Positions 16,751 to 27,057 of a DNA stretch of 64,000 bases are shown here, piece after piece (the first letter of the stretch is position 1; every line of letters begins with the position of its first letter). The notes under the pieces were generated by a model. The model worked only from the letters and a program-made list of their open reading frames with translations, was not told the origin of the DNA and ran no database searches. The stretch spans positions 67,270 to 131,269 of the forward strand of contig DASYLJ010000096.1 of the NCBI GenBank assembly GCA_036009625.1, read 5' to 3'. The position numbers were made by a program, and so were the translations under genes. The stretch is from DASYLJ01 sp036009625 (GTDB taxonomy: Bacteria; Desulfobacterota; Binatia; DP-6).

Positions 16751-17491
16751 TCAGGCCCGCGCCTGCTGCTTCTGCCGCGACGCCGCGGGTACCGGCGCCG
16801 GACCGCGGTAGATCGTGCGCAGGAGCCAGTCGGCGAACGGCACGGTCACGTTGAAGTTCCACTTCTGCATCAGCTCCGGCGTGTGGTGCATCGCATGGTG
16901 GCGCTTCAAGACGCTGATGAGCCTACTGCGCCCGATCGGGTTCGACTCGGGCAGGTGGTACGACAGGTGCAGCGCCTCGTAGGCGACCGTGTAGCCCATG
17001 GTGGACGCCACCCACAGCAGCGCGACGTTGTGCGACACCAGGAACCACAACGCCGCCGTGATCGGCAGCGTCGTGAGGAAGATGGCGATGATGCCGTAGA
17101 ACGGGATCAGCACCAGCCGGAACTCGCGCGTCTCGCGCATCGCCATGTCGTCGCGCACGAAGATGACGTGGTGCTCGGGCGTGTGACGCCAGAAGAGCAC
17201 CTCGAGCGGCCACGACCGGCGGTGCAGGATGTTCCGGTGGATGTGCCACTCGTTGATGTTGATGATGAGCAGCACGAGCGGCACCGTCAGCAGCTCGAGC
17301 CCGGTGGGCTTCTCGAGCAGCGCCACCGACGCCGCGATCATGCCGAGGCCGACCGCCGAGGGGAACGCGAGGTGACCGAACGGACTGTACCACCACGGGA
17401 TGCGCGCGATCGCGGCGGCGCGCACCTTGTCCCGCTTGGGCAGCGGCTGGGTGATCTCGAAGGTGGAGGTGTCGGTCTGTTTGGGCAGCAC
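16751..17491 (-). CDS. Fatty acid hydroxylase/sterol desaturase superfamily protein
   Basis: The 246-residue integral membrane protein has the superfamily's His clusters for a di-iron centre: HIHRNILHRR, HTPEHH and HHAMHH, plus ALHLSYH. Hydrophobic segments flank the clusters. It would hydroxylate or desaturate a lipid acyl chain or sterol-like substrate using oxygen. The start is a GTG at 17491 with the charged N-terminus preceding the first helix. It is convergent with the cytochrome gene (5-base gap) and lies 48 bases after pyrE on the same strand. Confidence 0.85.
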   Translation of the reverse strand: MLPKQTDTSTFEITQPLPKRDKVRAAAIARIPWWYSPFGHLAFPSAVGLGMIAASVALLEKPTGLELLTVPLVLLIININEWHIHRNILHRRSWPLEVLFWRHTPEHHVIFVRDDMAMRETREFRLVLIPFYGIIAIFLTTLPITAALWFLVSHNVALLWVASTMGYTVAYEALHLSYHLPESNPIGRSRLISVLKRHHAMHHTPELMQKWNFNVTVPFADWLLRTIYRGPAPVPAASRQKQQARA

Positions 17492-17539
17492 GGGCGGATA
17501 TTAGGACAGCCCGGCGCGGCGCGGCAATGGGGATCTGGG

Positions 17540-18153
17540 TCAGCCGGCCCTGGCGGCGAGGAACTCCCGGCCCTTGCCGACGTCGGTGTTGACCGGGACT
17601 TCGCGCTGGCAGAGGGGGCACTCGGCGGGCTCCCACGACTCGAGCACCAGGTCGACCAGTGACGTCAGGGCCGTCACGCCGACGTCGGCCGCCCTGACCC
17701 CGCCGCGATTGCAGAGCGCCGTCGCCGCCACCACCTGCCCGCCGGCCGCCTGCACCGCGACCACGGCATCGCGCAGCGAGCCCCCGGTGTTGAGGATGTC
17801 CTCGACGACCAGCACGCGGCGCCCGGCGACCACCTTGTCGTAGCCGCGCCGCAGCTCGAGCCCGCCCGCCGCCACCTTTTCGGCGTAGACGCCGAGGACG
17901 CCGAGATGGTGCGCCGTCCACTGCGACAGGATGATGCCGCCCATCGCCGGCCCGCACACCACCTCGGGACGGAAGGGACGCGCCGCCTCGCCCATCAGCC
18001 GGCACAGCTCCGAGACGCGCTCGGTGTGCGGGTAGATGGCGTCCTTGTTGACGTAGGCGCTGCCGTGGCGGCCCGAGGTGTAGACGGCGTGAATGCCGCT
18101 CAAGACGGCCCCCGATTCGGCGAGGATCTCGGCGGCACGGATCGCAGGCTGCG

Positions 18154-18157
<4 letters not shown>
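17540..18157 (-). CDS. pyrE: Orotate phosphoribosyltransferase
   Basis: The 205-residue enzyme converts orotate and PRPP to OMP in pyrimidine synthesis. The PRPP-binding motif VLVVEDILNTGGS is near residue 113, and the N-terminal SGRHGSAYVNKDAIYPH is family-typical. The C-terminus carries CPLC and a basic tail, seen in some orotate phosphoribosyltransferases of this type. The ATG overlaps the prfB stop (ATGA), so expression is coupled to the release factor gene. A related phosphoribosyltransferase specificity is possible but less likely. Confidence 0.85.
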
Positions 18158-19297
<1,140 letters not shown>

Positions 19298-19379
19298 GGC
19301 GGCGCAAGATAGCGGACGCGCCGGGGGCAGGCGAGCCGCGAGCCTTGACGCGACCGGCGACCTTGCATAGCGCACTTTC

Positions 19380-20126
19380 ATGCGACGCTTCCTGCTGGTA
19401 CTCCTGATCACGCTCTCCCTGGTGGGACGCGCGGCCGCGGACGACCTGCTCGTCTTCGCCGCCGCCAGCCTCACCGATGCCATGACCGAGCTCGGGAAAA
19501 CCTGGGCGGCGCAGTCGCCGACGAAGGTGGCGTTCAGCTTCGGTTCGTCGAACGACCTGGCGCGCCAGACCCGCGCCGGCGCCCCCGCCGACGTCTTCTT
19601 CTCGGCCGACGTCGAGCAGGTGGCCGCCCTCGAGCGCGACGGGCTGATCGATCCGGCGACGCGACGCGATCTGTTGTCGAACCTGCTGGTGGTGGTCGTG
19701 CCGATCGACTCGAAGGCGACGATCACCAGCGCCGCCGACCTCGCCGGCGTCGAGCGACTGTCCCTCGGCAACCCCGACGGTGTCCCCGCGGGGCGCTACG
19801 CGCGCGCCTGGCTGCAGTCGCAGGGCGTGTGGGACCGCATCGCGCCGCACGTCGTGCCGGCGGTCGACGTTCGCGCCGCGCTGGCGGCGGTCGCGTCGGG
19901 CAACGTCGAGGCGGGCATCGTCTACAAGACCGACGCCGCGATCTCGCCCAAGGTCCGCGTCGCCTTCGAGGTGCCGCGCGCACAGGGACCGGCGATCGTC
20001 TATGCGCTCGCCCCGTTGAAGGCGTCGAAGAACCCCGAGGCCGCCGCCTTCGCGCGCTTCCTCGCCGGCCCGACGGCGACGCCGGTGTACGAGCGGCTCG
20101 GCTTCGTGGTCCTGCCCGTCAGGTGA
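19380..20126 (+). CDS. modA: Molybdate ABC transporter substrate-binding protein
   Basis: The 248-residue periplasmic protein has a signal peptide ending at AAA-D. It shows ModA hallmarks: FAAASLTDAMTELGKTW, FSFGSSNDLARQTRAGAPADVFFSAD, LSLGNPDGVPAGRYARAWL and VEAGIVYKTDA. It binds molybdate or tungstate and delivers it to ModBC. A weak TTGACG promoter (19345-19350) precedes it, and no obvious ModE box or Moco riboswitch is visible. The stop overlaps the modB ATG (TGATG). It is divergent from prfB with 82 bases between starts. Confidence 0.95.
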   Translation: MRRFLLVLLITLSLVGRAAADDLLVFAAASLTDAMTELGKTWAAQSPTKVAFSFGSSNDLARQTRAGAPADVFFSADVEQVAALERDGLIDPATRRDLLSNLLVVVVPIDSKATITSAADLAGVERLSLGNPDGVPAGRYARAWLQSQGVWDRIAPHVVPAVDVRAALAAVASGNVEAGIVYKTDAAISPKVRVAFEVPRAQGPAIVYALAPLKASKNPEAAAFARFLAGPTATPVYERLGFVVLPVR

Positions 20127-20806
20127 TGTCGACGGGCGACGCCCTCGACATCGTCCTCTTCACGCTACGGATCGCGGCGCTCGGCACCGCGCTGCTGCTG
20201 GTGCCCGGCGTCGCCGTCGCCTACGGCCTGTCGCGCTACCGCGGTCCCGGCATGGGTGCCATCGAGACCCTGCTGAGCCTGCCACTGGTCCTGCCCCCGA
20301 CGGCGGTGGGTCTGGCGCTGCTCGAGCTGCTGGCACGCAACGGCGCCTTCGGCGGCTGGCTCGTCGCACACGGGGTGGACGTGCTGTTCACCTGGAAGGC
20401 GGTCCTGCTCGCCACCATGGTGATGTCGTTCCCGCTGCTGGTGCGTTCGGCGCGCACCGCCTTCGAGGAGGTCGATCCGCGGCTGGTCGGCATCGCGCGC
20501 ACGCTCGGCTGCCGGCCGCTGGCCGCGTTCCTGCGTGTCAGCCTGCCGCTCGCGTGGCGCGGCATCCTCGCCGGCACGGTGCTGGCGTTCGCGCGCGCGC
20601 TCGGCGAGTTCGGCGCGACGGTGATGGTGGCCGGCAACATCCCGGGACGTACCCAGACGCTGGCGCTGGCGATCGTCCAGGAGACGCAGGTGGGCCGCGA
20701 CGACAGCGCGCGCATGCTGGCGGCGGTGACCGTCGTGCTGGCGTTCGTCACGCTGTGGACGGCGGAGCTGGTGACCCGCCGCCATGCGCGGCGGGACGCG
20801 CGATGA
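20126..20806 (+). CDS. modB: Molybdate ABC transporter permease
   Basis: The 226-residue permease has about five transmembrane helices and the EAA-like coupling loop FEEVDPRLVGIARTLGCRPLAAF that docks on ModC. LPLVLPPTAVGLALLELLARNGAFGG is ModB-typical. The ATG at 20126 overlaps the modA stop and the stop overlaps the modC ATG (ATGA), giving a tightly coupled operon. It forms the inner-membrane channel for molybdate. Confidence 0.95.
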   Translation: MSTGDALDIVLFTLRIAALGTALLLVPGVAVAYGLSRYRGPGMGAIETLLSLPLVLPPTAVGLALLELLARNGAFGGWLVAHGVDVLFTWKAVLLATMVMSFPLLVRSARTAFEEVDPRLVGIARTLGCRPLAAFLRVSLPLAWRGILAGTVLAFARALGEFGATVMVAGNIPGRTQTLALAIVQETQVGRDDSARMLAAVTVVLAFVTLWTAELVTRRHARRDAR

Positions 20807-21858
20807 TCGATCTCGACGTCACGCTGCCGCTGGCGCGCTTCGCGCTACACGTGACGGCGGCGCTCGGTGGCGGCGTCACCGCGGTCATGGGACCGTCGGG
20901 CGCCGGCAAGACGTCGCTGCTCGAGGCCGTGGCAGGGCTGCGATCACGCGCGCGCGGTCGGATCGCCGTCGGCGACGAGGTGCTGCTCGACAGCATGCGC
21001 GGCGTGCGGCTTCCACCCGAGCGACGCCACGTCGGTTACGTGCCGCAGGACGCCGGCCTCTTCCCCCACCTGACGGCGCGCGCGAACGTCGCCTTCGGCG
21101 CGCGCGGCGACACGCGGGCCGCGGTCGACATGCTCGAGCTCGCGCCGCTGCTCGACCGCTACCCCGCCACGCTCTCCGGCGGCGAGCGACAGCGTGTGGC
21201 GCTGGCACGCGCGCTCGCCACGGCACCCCGCGTGCTGCTGCTCGACGAGCCGCTGGCGGCGCTCGACGTCGCGCTGCGCGAGCGCATCCTGCCCTACCTG
21301 CTTCGCATCCGGGACGACTGGCGCGTGCCGATCCTCTACGTCACGCACAACGTCGGCGAGGCGCTGGCGCTGGCCGACACCGTGCTCGTCCTGCGCGACG
21401 GTGGCGTCGCCGCGCAGGCGCCGCCGCTCGAGCTGCTCGGGTCGCCGGCGCTCGCCGGCGCCGCGGCGGCGGGCATCGAGAACCTGCTGCGCGGCCGCAT
21501 CGTCACGCACGACGCCGACGCCGGCGTGACCCGCGTCGCCGTGGACGAGGTCACGACGCTGAGCGTGCCGCTGGCGACGGCACATCCGGTCGGAGCCGAG
21601 GTCACGCTCGTCGTACGCGCCGAGGACGTGCTCGTCGCCACCGAGGTGCCGCGCGGCCTGTCGGCGCGGAACGTGCTGCCGGCTGCGATCGTGGGCCTCG
21701 AGCGCCGCGGGGCGGACGTGCTGCTCCGGTGTCACCCGGACGGGTCGGGTGCGGCGTGGGTGGTGCGGCTCACGCCGTCGGCGGTGGAGGCGTTGGGGAT
21801 CGTGATCGGCGCGCGGGTGTGGCTGGCGGTGAAGAGCCATTCGGTGCGGGTGAGCTGA
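20803..21858 (+). CDS. modC: Molybdate ABC transporter ATP-binding protein
   Basis: The 351-residue ATPase has Walker A GPSGAGKTS near residue 32, signature LSGGERQRVALARAL, Walker B VLLLDEPLAALD and the H-loop VTHN. A C-terminal mop/TOBE-like regulatory domain (residues 285-350, LSARNVLPAAIVGLERRGADVLLR) typical of ModC may sense oxyanion. It powers ModAB import of molybdate for molybdenum cofactor synthesis. It is the last gene of modABC, and no Moco-dependent enzyme is encoded in the window. Confidence 0.95.
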   Translation: MIDLDVTLPLARFALHVTAALGGGVTAVMGPSGAGKTSLLEAVAGLRSRARGRIAVGDEVLLDSMRGVRLPPERRHVGYVPQDAGLFPHLTARANVAFGARGDTRAAVDMLELAPLLDRYPATLSGGERQRVALARALATAPRVLLLDEPLAALDVALRERILPYLLRIRDDWRVPILYVTHNVGEALALADTVLVLRDGGVAAQAPPLELLGSPALAGAAAAGIENLLRGRIVTHDADAGVTRVAVDEVTTLSVPLATAHPVGAEVTLVVRAEDVLVATEVPRGLSARNVLPAAIVGLERRGADVLLRCHPDGSGAAWVVRLTPSAVEALGIVIGARVWLAVKSHSVRVS

Positions 21859-21882
21859 GCCCCGGCGGCTCGGCCTCCCTCC

Positions 21883-21898
21883 TGGCACGGACCCTGCT
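21883..21898 (+). promoter_or_regulatory. Sigma-54-type promoter before the CSLREA gene
   Basis: TGGCACG-GACC-CTGCT matches the -24/-12 consensus TGGCACG-N4-TTGCW at all but one position and keeps the essential GG-N10-GC geometry. Predicted transcription begins near 21909, leaving a leader of about 100 bases. The rest of 21859-22005 shows no further signal apart from the ribosome-binding site. Confidence 0.5.
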
Positions 21899-22008
21899 CT
21901 CTCGTTGGCCGTCACGTCGGCGGCTGGATCGTCGCACGGGAACGTCTCCCGGCGGCGTCATGATTCCGGTCGCCCGCGTCGGGCGATCTGACACGAGCGG
22001 AGGGGATG

Positions 22009-24105
22009 ATGCGGGCGATGGCGGCGGCAGTGCTCCTGGGCCTGACGTGGGTCGCGCCCGTCGAGGCGGCGACGATCACGGTGACGACCACGACGGACGA
22101 GCTCACCGACGACGGCGACTGCTCGCTGCGCGAGGCGATCCGTGGCGCCAACGATGACAACGCCGTCGACGCCTGCACCTCCGGCAACGGCGACGACACG
22201 GTGATCGTTCCCGCCGGGCTCTACCTCCTCGACCTGCTCGGGCCCGACAACTACGCCCTCTCGGGCGACCTCGACGTGCGCGACGGCATGACCCTTCAGG
22301 GCGACGGCCCGGGCCTCACGATCGTCGACGGTAACGAGACGGACCGCGTCTTCGACGTCCAGACGTCCGAGCTCGTCACGCTGACCGGCGTCACCATCCG
22401 CAACGGCATCGCACCAGGCAGCTTCGGCGGCGGCGTCCGCGGTGACGTCGGTGCCAACCTGAGTCTCACCGACTGCGCCGTCGAGTCGAGCACGGCCGGC
22501 GGCGGTGGTGGCGTGTATCACGCCGGCGGCGCGCTCAACTCGCTCAGCATCGAGCGCTGCACGATCACCGGCAACGACAGCACCGGCGACGGCGGCGGCG
22601 TGCAGGCATACGAGGCGAACACCTACATCGCCGACTGTACCATCGACGACAATCACGCCACGGCCATGGGCGGAGGCCTCGGCGCGGCGGGCGGCTCGAC
22701 CTCGTTTCTCGTGAACGTGGTGCACACCACGATCTCGAACAACACGGCGGACAACGCCGGTGCCGGCGTGGTGGCGTCGAACTTCGCGATGATCAGCATC
22801 CGGAACAGCACGCTCAGCGGCAACACCGCAGACCAGAACGGTGGTGCCGTCATGCAGACGTTCTCCGACGGCGTCGTCCTGAGCAACGTCACCGTCACCA
22901 ACAACACCGCCACCCTCGGCGACGGCGGCGGCATCTTCCGCGGCAACGGCACCGCCGGCGTGACGGTGCTGAACAGCATCGTCGCCGGAAACTTCGCACC
23001 CGCCGGCTTCAACCCCGACTGCTGGGGCCCGATCACCTCGGAAGGGCACACCCTTGTCGGCATCGTCGGGCTGAACTGCTCGCTCGGCGGCACCACCATC
23101 GGCAACGTCACCGGCGCCGCCAGCCTGGGCCCGTTGGCCGACAACGGCGGCACCACGCTGACGCACCAGCTCCTCGTGGGCAGCCCCGCCATCGACGCCG
23201 GCGATCCCGCCACCCCTGGCAGTGGTGGCACCTCGTGCGAGACGACCGATCAGCGCGGCGCAACCCGGCCCGGCGGCACGCGGTGCGACATGGGCGCCGT
23301 GGAATCGGACGCCATCGTCCCCACGACGACGACCTCCTCGTCCACGACCACCTCGTCGACCACGATCACCACCACATCGTCGACGACGACGAGCTCCACG
23401 ACGACGTCGAGCACGACGTCCAGCACGCTGGTCACGTCGACGACGAGCACCACCGCACCATCCATCACCACCACGACGACGGTGACGACGTCGACGCTCG
23501 GACCGCCGCCGTCGTCGACGAGCACGACGTTCGTCCCGCCTCCGCCGCCACCGCAGCCTTTGTGCGTCGACGGCGCGCCACTCGCGGCGACGCTGACGTT
23601 CGCCAAGGTGGGCGGCACGTCCGGCGACGAGAAGCTGACCGTGACCGGCACGGTGTCGCTGCCTGCCGGCACTCCCACCACGCTCGACCCCGTCACGCAG
23701 GGGCTGCAGCTCCTCATCGATCAGCCGGGGATGCCGCCGATCGCCTTCCTACGGCTGACGGCTGTTAACGGCCCCATTCCGCCGGGAGCGCCCGGCAACG
23801 GCTGCGATCCGAAGGACGGCTGGAAGGGCACGACGTACACGAACAGGTCCGGCGCCGTGCTGCCGCCCGCGTGCCCTCCCGGCAGCGCTCAGGGACTGCG
23901 CTCGGTGAAGTTGAAGGACCGTCGCGCCAAGGGGAAGGGCATCGGCGTCACGGCGAAGGTGAGCGGCGCGACGCTCCCCGCACCCACCGCACCGGTGCGG
24001 ATCACGATCGTCTTCGGTGCGTCTCCCGAGGCAGGCGCCGCCGGACTCTGCGGCGGCCATCAGGTCTCGTGCTCGGCGAAGAAGTCGAAGGTGACCTGCC
24101 GGTAG
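22009..24105 (+). CDS. CSLREA-motif secreted right-handed beta-helix protein with Thr/Ser linker
   Basis: The 698-residue exported protein has a signal peptide followed by the CSLREA motif (DGDCSLREAI near residue 42). Residues 60-420 are parallel beta-helix (polymorphic outer-membrane-type) repeats with GGG-V and NN-T turns. A Thr/Ser/Pro linker covers about residues 437-522, and a C-terminal domain (523-698) contains GNGCDPKDGWK. That C-terminal domain is shared with the protein at 38008. GGAGGGG lies 3 bases before the ATG at 22009 (22006 ATG is possible). It is likely a cell-surface protein or adhesin. A sigma-54-like promoter lies upstream. Confidence 0.8.
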   Translation: MRAMAAAVLLGLTWVAPVEAATITVTTTTDELTDDGDCSLREAIRGANDDNAVDACTSGNGDDTVIVPAGLYLLDLLGPDNYALSGDLDVRDGMTLQGDGPGLTIVDGNETDRVFDVQTSELVTLTGVTIRNGIAPGSFGGGVRGDVGANLSLTDCAVESSTAGGGGGVYHAGGALNSLSIERCTITGNDSTGDGGGVQAYEANTYIADCTIDDNHATAMGGGLGAAGGSTSFLVNVVHTTISNNTADNAGAGVVASNFAMISIRNSTLSGNTADQNGGAVMQTFSDGVVLSNVTVTNNTATLGDGGGIFRGNGTAGVTVLNSIVAGNFAPAGFNPDCWGPITSEGHTLVGIVGLNCSLGGTTIGNVTGAASLGPLADNGGTTLTHQLLVGSPAIDAGDPATPGSGGTSCETTDQRGATRPGGTRCDMGAVESDAIVPTTTTSSSTTTSSTTITTTSSTTTSSTTTSSTTSSTLVTSTTSTTAPSITTTTTVTTSTLGPPPSSTSTTFVPPPPPPQPLCVDGAPLAATLTFAKVGGTSGDEKLTVTGTVSLPAGTPTTLDPVTQGLQLLIDQPGMPPIAFLRLTAVNGPIPPGAPGNGCDPKDGWKGTTYTNRSGAVLPPACPPGSAQGLRSVKLKDRRAKGKGIGVTAKVSGATLPAPTAPVRITIVFGASPEAGAAGLCGGHQVSCSAKKSKVTCR

Positions 24106-24165
24106 CGCGCTGCAGCACGCGTTTTGTACTTGACGCCCTCGCGGCACCGGGCGAGGGTTCGGGTC

Positions 24166-25365
24166 ATGCGCACACGTCGCCTCGTCCCGCTCGCGGTAGC
24201 CCTCGTGCTGTCCGCGCTGGCCGGTCCCGTCGCCGCTCAGGGCGAGAACCCGTACCCCGGCTACACGAGCGCCATCTACGCCGACCCGGCCAACTGGCTC
24301 TGCCGGCCCGACATGGACGACGTCTGCGACCACGGGCTCGACGCAACCGAGGTGAAGGCGAACGGCCACACGTCGATCGAGCGCTGGAAGCCGGCGCGGC
24401 AGCCGAAGATCGACTGCTTCTACATCTATCCGACGATCTCGACCGACACGACGGGCAACAGCGACCTGATCCCCGGTGCCGACCAGGAGCTCTTCGTCGT
24501 CGGCCAGCAGGCGGCGCGTCTCGGCAGCGTCTGCCGCGTGTTCGCACCGGTCTACCGGCAGATCACGCTCACCGCCCTGCTCTCCATCATCGGCGGCAAC
24601 CCCATTCCGTTCGACGCGCAGCTCGCCGTGGACGACGTCGTCGACGCCTGGAAGCATTACATCGCGAACGACAACCACGGCCGCGGCGTCATCCTGATCG
24701 GTCACTCGCAGGGCGCGAGCCAGCTGACCGGGCTGCTGCAGAGCGAGATCGACGGCAACGCCGTCCTGCGCGATCGTGTCGTGTCGGCGATGCTGCTCGG
24801 GACGAGCTTCCAGGTGCCGGTGGGCGAGGACATCGGCGGCTCGCTCGCGAACATGCCGCTCTGTCATCGCGACACCGATACCGGCTGCATCATCAGCTAC
24901 GCGTCGTTCCGCGCCGAAGCGCCGCCGCCGGCGGACAGTCGCTTCGGTCGCTCGCTGCAGCCCGGCTGGGAAGCCGCCTGCACCAATCCGGCGTCGCTGC
25001 GTGGTGGCAAGGGTACGCTGCACCCGTACCTGCCCACCGACGCCCGCGCCCTGCCCATCCTTCCGCCGCCACCCCCACCGCAGTGGGTCGATCCCGCCAA
25101 GGGCGTCACGATCGACACGCCGTTCGTCACGCTGCCGCGCTGGGTGACCGGCGAGTGCCAGAAGCGCGACGGCTTCGTCTACCTCTCCATCGCAAGCACC
25201 GGAAACACCGCGCACCGGGTCGACGACCTGAGCGGCGCCGACCTCACACCCGACTGGGGCCTGCACCTGGTGGACGCGAACATCGCGATGGGCGATCTGC
25301 TCGCGATCGCGCGTCGGCAGAGTCGCACCTACTGCCAGTCGCACGAGTGCTCCGCGGCGCGGTAG
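24166..25365 (+). CDS. DUF3089 alpha/beta-hydrolase, secreted
   Basis: The 399-residue protein has a signal peptide ending near VAA-Q. Its DUF3089 blocks are KIDCFYIYPTISTDT, VFAPVYRQI, the nucleophile elbow GHSQGASQL (residue about 185) and TGCIISYASFRAEAPP. DUF3089 members are lipase-like hydrolases of unknown substrate. Cysteines at the ends (CRPDMDDVC, YCQSHEC) suggest disulphides. A small hairpin (CCCTCGC/GCGAGGG) lies between the preceding gene and this ATG. It is followed at 42 bases by an alcohol dehydrogenase gene. Confidence 0.85.
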   Translation: MRTRRLVPLAVALVLSALAGPVAAQGENPYPGYTSAIYADPANWLCRPDMDDVCDHGLDATEVKANGHTSIERWKPARQPKIDCFYIYPTISTDTTGNSDLIPGADQELFVVGQQAARLGSVCRVFAPVYRQITLTALLSIIGGNPIPFDAQLAVDDVVDAWKHYIANDNHGRGVILIGHSQGASQLTGLLQSEIDGNAVLRDRVVSAMLLGTSFQVPVGEDIGGSLANMPLCHRDTDTGCIISYASFRAEAPPPADSRFGRSLQPGWEAACTNPASLRGGKGTLHPYLPTDARALPILPPPPPPQWVDPAKGVTIDTPFVTLPRWVTGECQKRDGFVYLSIASTGNTAHRVDDLSGADLTPDWGLHLVDANIAMGDLLAIARRQSRTYCQSHECSAAR

Positions 25366-25407
25366 CCCATACTCGACCCGTCCCGTGTCCGGGCGCATGA
25401 GTGAGCC

Positions 25408-26391
25408 ATGCGCGCCATGGTCCTCGATGCCCCGCACGAGCCGCTGCGCCTCGTCGGACGGCCGTCACCCGCCCCCGGGGCCCATGAGGTGCTGCTGCGC
25501 ACGCTCGCGTGCGGGGTCTGCCGCACCGATCTCCACGTCGTGGACGGTGAGCTGCCGCATCCGTCGCTGCCGCTGGTCCCGGGACACGAGATCGTCGGCA
25601 CTGTGATCGGCATCGGTCCCGACGTCGACGGGATCGCGCAGGGGGACGTCGTCGGTGTGCCGTGGCTCGGCTGGACCTGCGGCATCTGCGCGTTCTGCCG
25701 CAGCGGTCGCGAGAACCTCTGCCCGCGCGCCCGCTTCACCGGCTACGATCTCGACGGCGGCTACGCCGACGAGGTCGTCGCCGACCACCGCTACTGCTTC
25801 CGGATTCCCGAAGGCCATGCGCCCGCGGCCGCTGCACCCCTGCTCTGCGCCGGGCTGATCGGCTATCGCAGCCTGCGCATGGCCGGCGACGCGCACGCGC
25901 TCGGCATCTACGGCTTCGGCGCCGCCGCCCACATCGTGGCCCAGGTGGCCCGCTGGGAGGGTCGGCGGCTCTACGCCTTCGTGCGCCCCGGTGACGAGAC
26001 GGCGAAAGCATTCGCGCGCTCCCTCGGTGCCGTGTGGGCCGGCGACGCGGGCGACATCCCACCCGAGCCGCTCGATGCGGCCATCATCTTCGCCCCGGCC
26101 GGCGAGCTCGTCCCCGCGGCACTGCGCGCCGTCCAGCCCGGCGGGATCGTCGTCTGCGGCGGTATCCACATGAGCGACATCCCGTCGTTCCCCTACGAGC
26201 TGCTGTGGGGCGAGCGCACCATACGCTCCGTGGCCAACCTGACGCGCGCCGACGCGACGGAGTTCCTTACGCTGGCGGCGCGGATCCCCGTCGAGACGAC
26301 GGTGCAGCCGTATCCGCTCACGGAGGCGAACCGCGCGCTCGACGATCTGCGCGCCGGTCGGATCCAGGGTGCAGCGGTGCTCGTGCCCTGA
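25408..26391 (+). CDS. Zinc-dependent alcohol dehydrogenase
   Basis: The 327-residue medium-chain dehydrogenase has the catalytic-zinc region CGVCRTDLHVVDGELPHP with GHEIVG. Its structural-zinc loop has four Cys in CGICAFCRSGRENLC. The cofactor fold begins at GIYGFGAAAHIVAQVA near residue 170. It oxidises an alcohol or reduces an aldehyde with NAD(P); the substrate is unknown. It resembles the AdhA/YjgB-like class of single-domain-pair ADHs. It sits 42 bases after the DUF3089 hydrolase gene, so co-transcription is likely. Confidence 0.9.
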   Translation: MRAMVLDAPHEPLRLVGRPSPAPGAHEVLLRTLACGVCRTDLHVVDGELPHPSLPLVPGHEIVGTVIGIGPDVDGIAQGDVVGVPWLGWTCGICAFCRSGRENLCPRARFTGYDLDGGYADEVVADHRYCFRIPEGHAPAAAAPLLCAGLIGYRSLRMAGDAHALGIYGFGAAAHIVAQVARWEGRRLYAFVRPGDETAKAFARSLGAVWAGDAGDIPPEPLDAAIIFAPAGELVPAALRAVQPGGIVVCGGIHMSDIPSFPYELLWGERTIRSVANLTRADATEFLTLAARIPVETTVQPYPLTEANRALDDLRAGRIQGAAVLVP

Positions 26392-26411
26392 CGGCCACCG
26401 TGCGCGATGCA

Positions 26412-26439
26412 ATGAGACGAGCCCTCGGCTGCGTCTCAT
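26412..26439 (+). terminator. Hairpin between adh and the next gene
   Basis: A 12-bp stem with one bulged G (arms 26412-26423 and 26427-26439, loop CTC) ends 6 bases before the ATG at 26446. There is no T-tract, so it could be a weak terminator or a leader structure covering the start. Confidence 0.3.
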
Positions 26440-26445
26440 GGAGCC

Positions 26446-26940
26446 ATGACGACGTCCCTTGCGCGCCTTCTCGTTACGCTGCTCGTGTCTCTGTCGCCCG
26501 CGCTCGCCCATGCCCAGACGCTCGACGAGCCCGGCACCGCCAACGCCGCCATCCGGCACGATGCGCCGGACCACCTCGGCTGCGACGACGGCGACCCGTG
26601 CACCGACGACGTCCGCAGCGGCAGCACGTGCGTGCGCACGCCGTCGACCGGCCTCGTCGGCATCGCCTGCGCCTGCACGCGTGCGGCCGAGACCGCCTGC
26701 GGCACTTCCCTTCCGGCCGGCATGCTCCGCAAGACGGCTCGTGCGTGCGCCCCGGTATCCCCGACGGCCGGCGATCCCGGCCGCGCGATCCGCCGCTCGG
26801 CGCACCATTGGAGCGGCGCGCTGCGCCTGGCACGCACACCGGCCGCACGCCGCAGCCTCGGGGCTGCGTGCGCCGACGCGCTGGCCGGCGCCCTGGATGA
26901 TGCCGTCACTCGGGCGCAATGGCTGCTGGCCGGCGGCTGA
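26446..26940 (+). CDS. Secreted Cys-rich protein with helical tail
   Basis: The 164-residue exported protein has a signal peptide ending at AHA-Q. A short motif CDDGDPCTDDVRSGSTC (near residue 45) is the repeat-like Cys module found in myxobacterial and related surface proteins. It is followed by GLVGIACACTRAAETAC and a basic helical tail (residues 95-164). That tail arrangement resembles the C-terminus of the delta-60 repeat protein at 60092. The function is unknown and a small surface protein is likely. No clear promoter was seen. Confidence 0.6.
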   Translation: MTTSLARLLVTLLVSLSPALAHAQTLDEPGTANAAIRHDAPDHLGCDDGDPCTDDVRSGSTCVRTPSTGLVGIACACTRAAETACGTSLPAGMLRKTARACAPVSPTAGDPGRAIRRSAHHWSGALRLARTPAARRSLGAACADALAGALDDAVTRAQWLLAGG

Positions 26941-27057
26941 TCGACTAGATAGTCGCCCGGCCGTACGACCTAGTACCTCCGGGCACGCAAGGCGCCCCTG
27001 CAACGCCATGCATTGCGGCCTGCCAAATGCTCAACACCGGCGGGCATCCAGGCTGGC

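Noticed and set aside
23320..23540. Apparent trinucleotide microsatellite (ACG/GAC-like), also at 39460-39660
   Set aside because: It is the coding sequence of the Thr/Ser linkers in the two CSLREA proteins, with mixed codons, not a non-coding repeat or CRISPR.
26975..26995. GGGCACG-like sequence upstream of the 27058 propeller gene as a sigma-54 promoter
   Set aside because: The -12 element is GCGC, not TTGC, leaving at least three mismatches.
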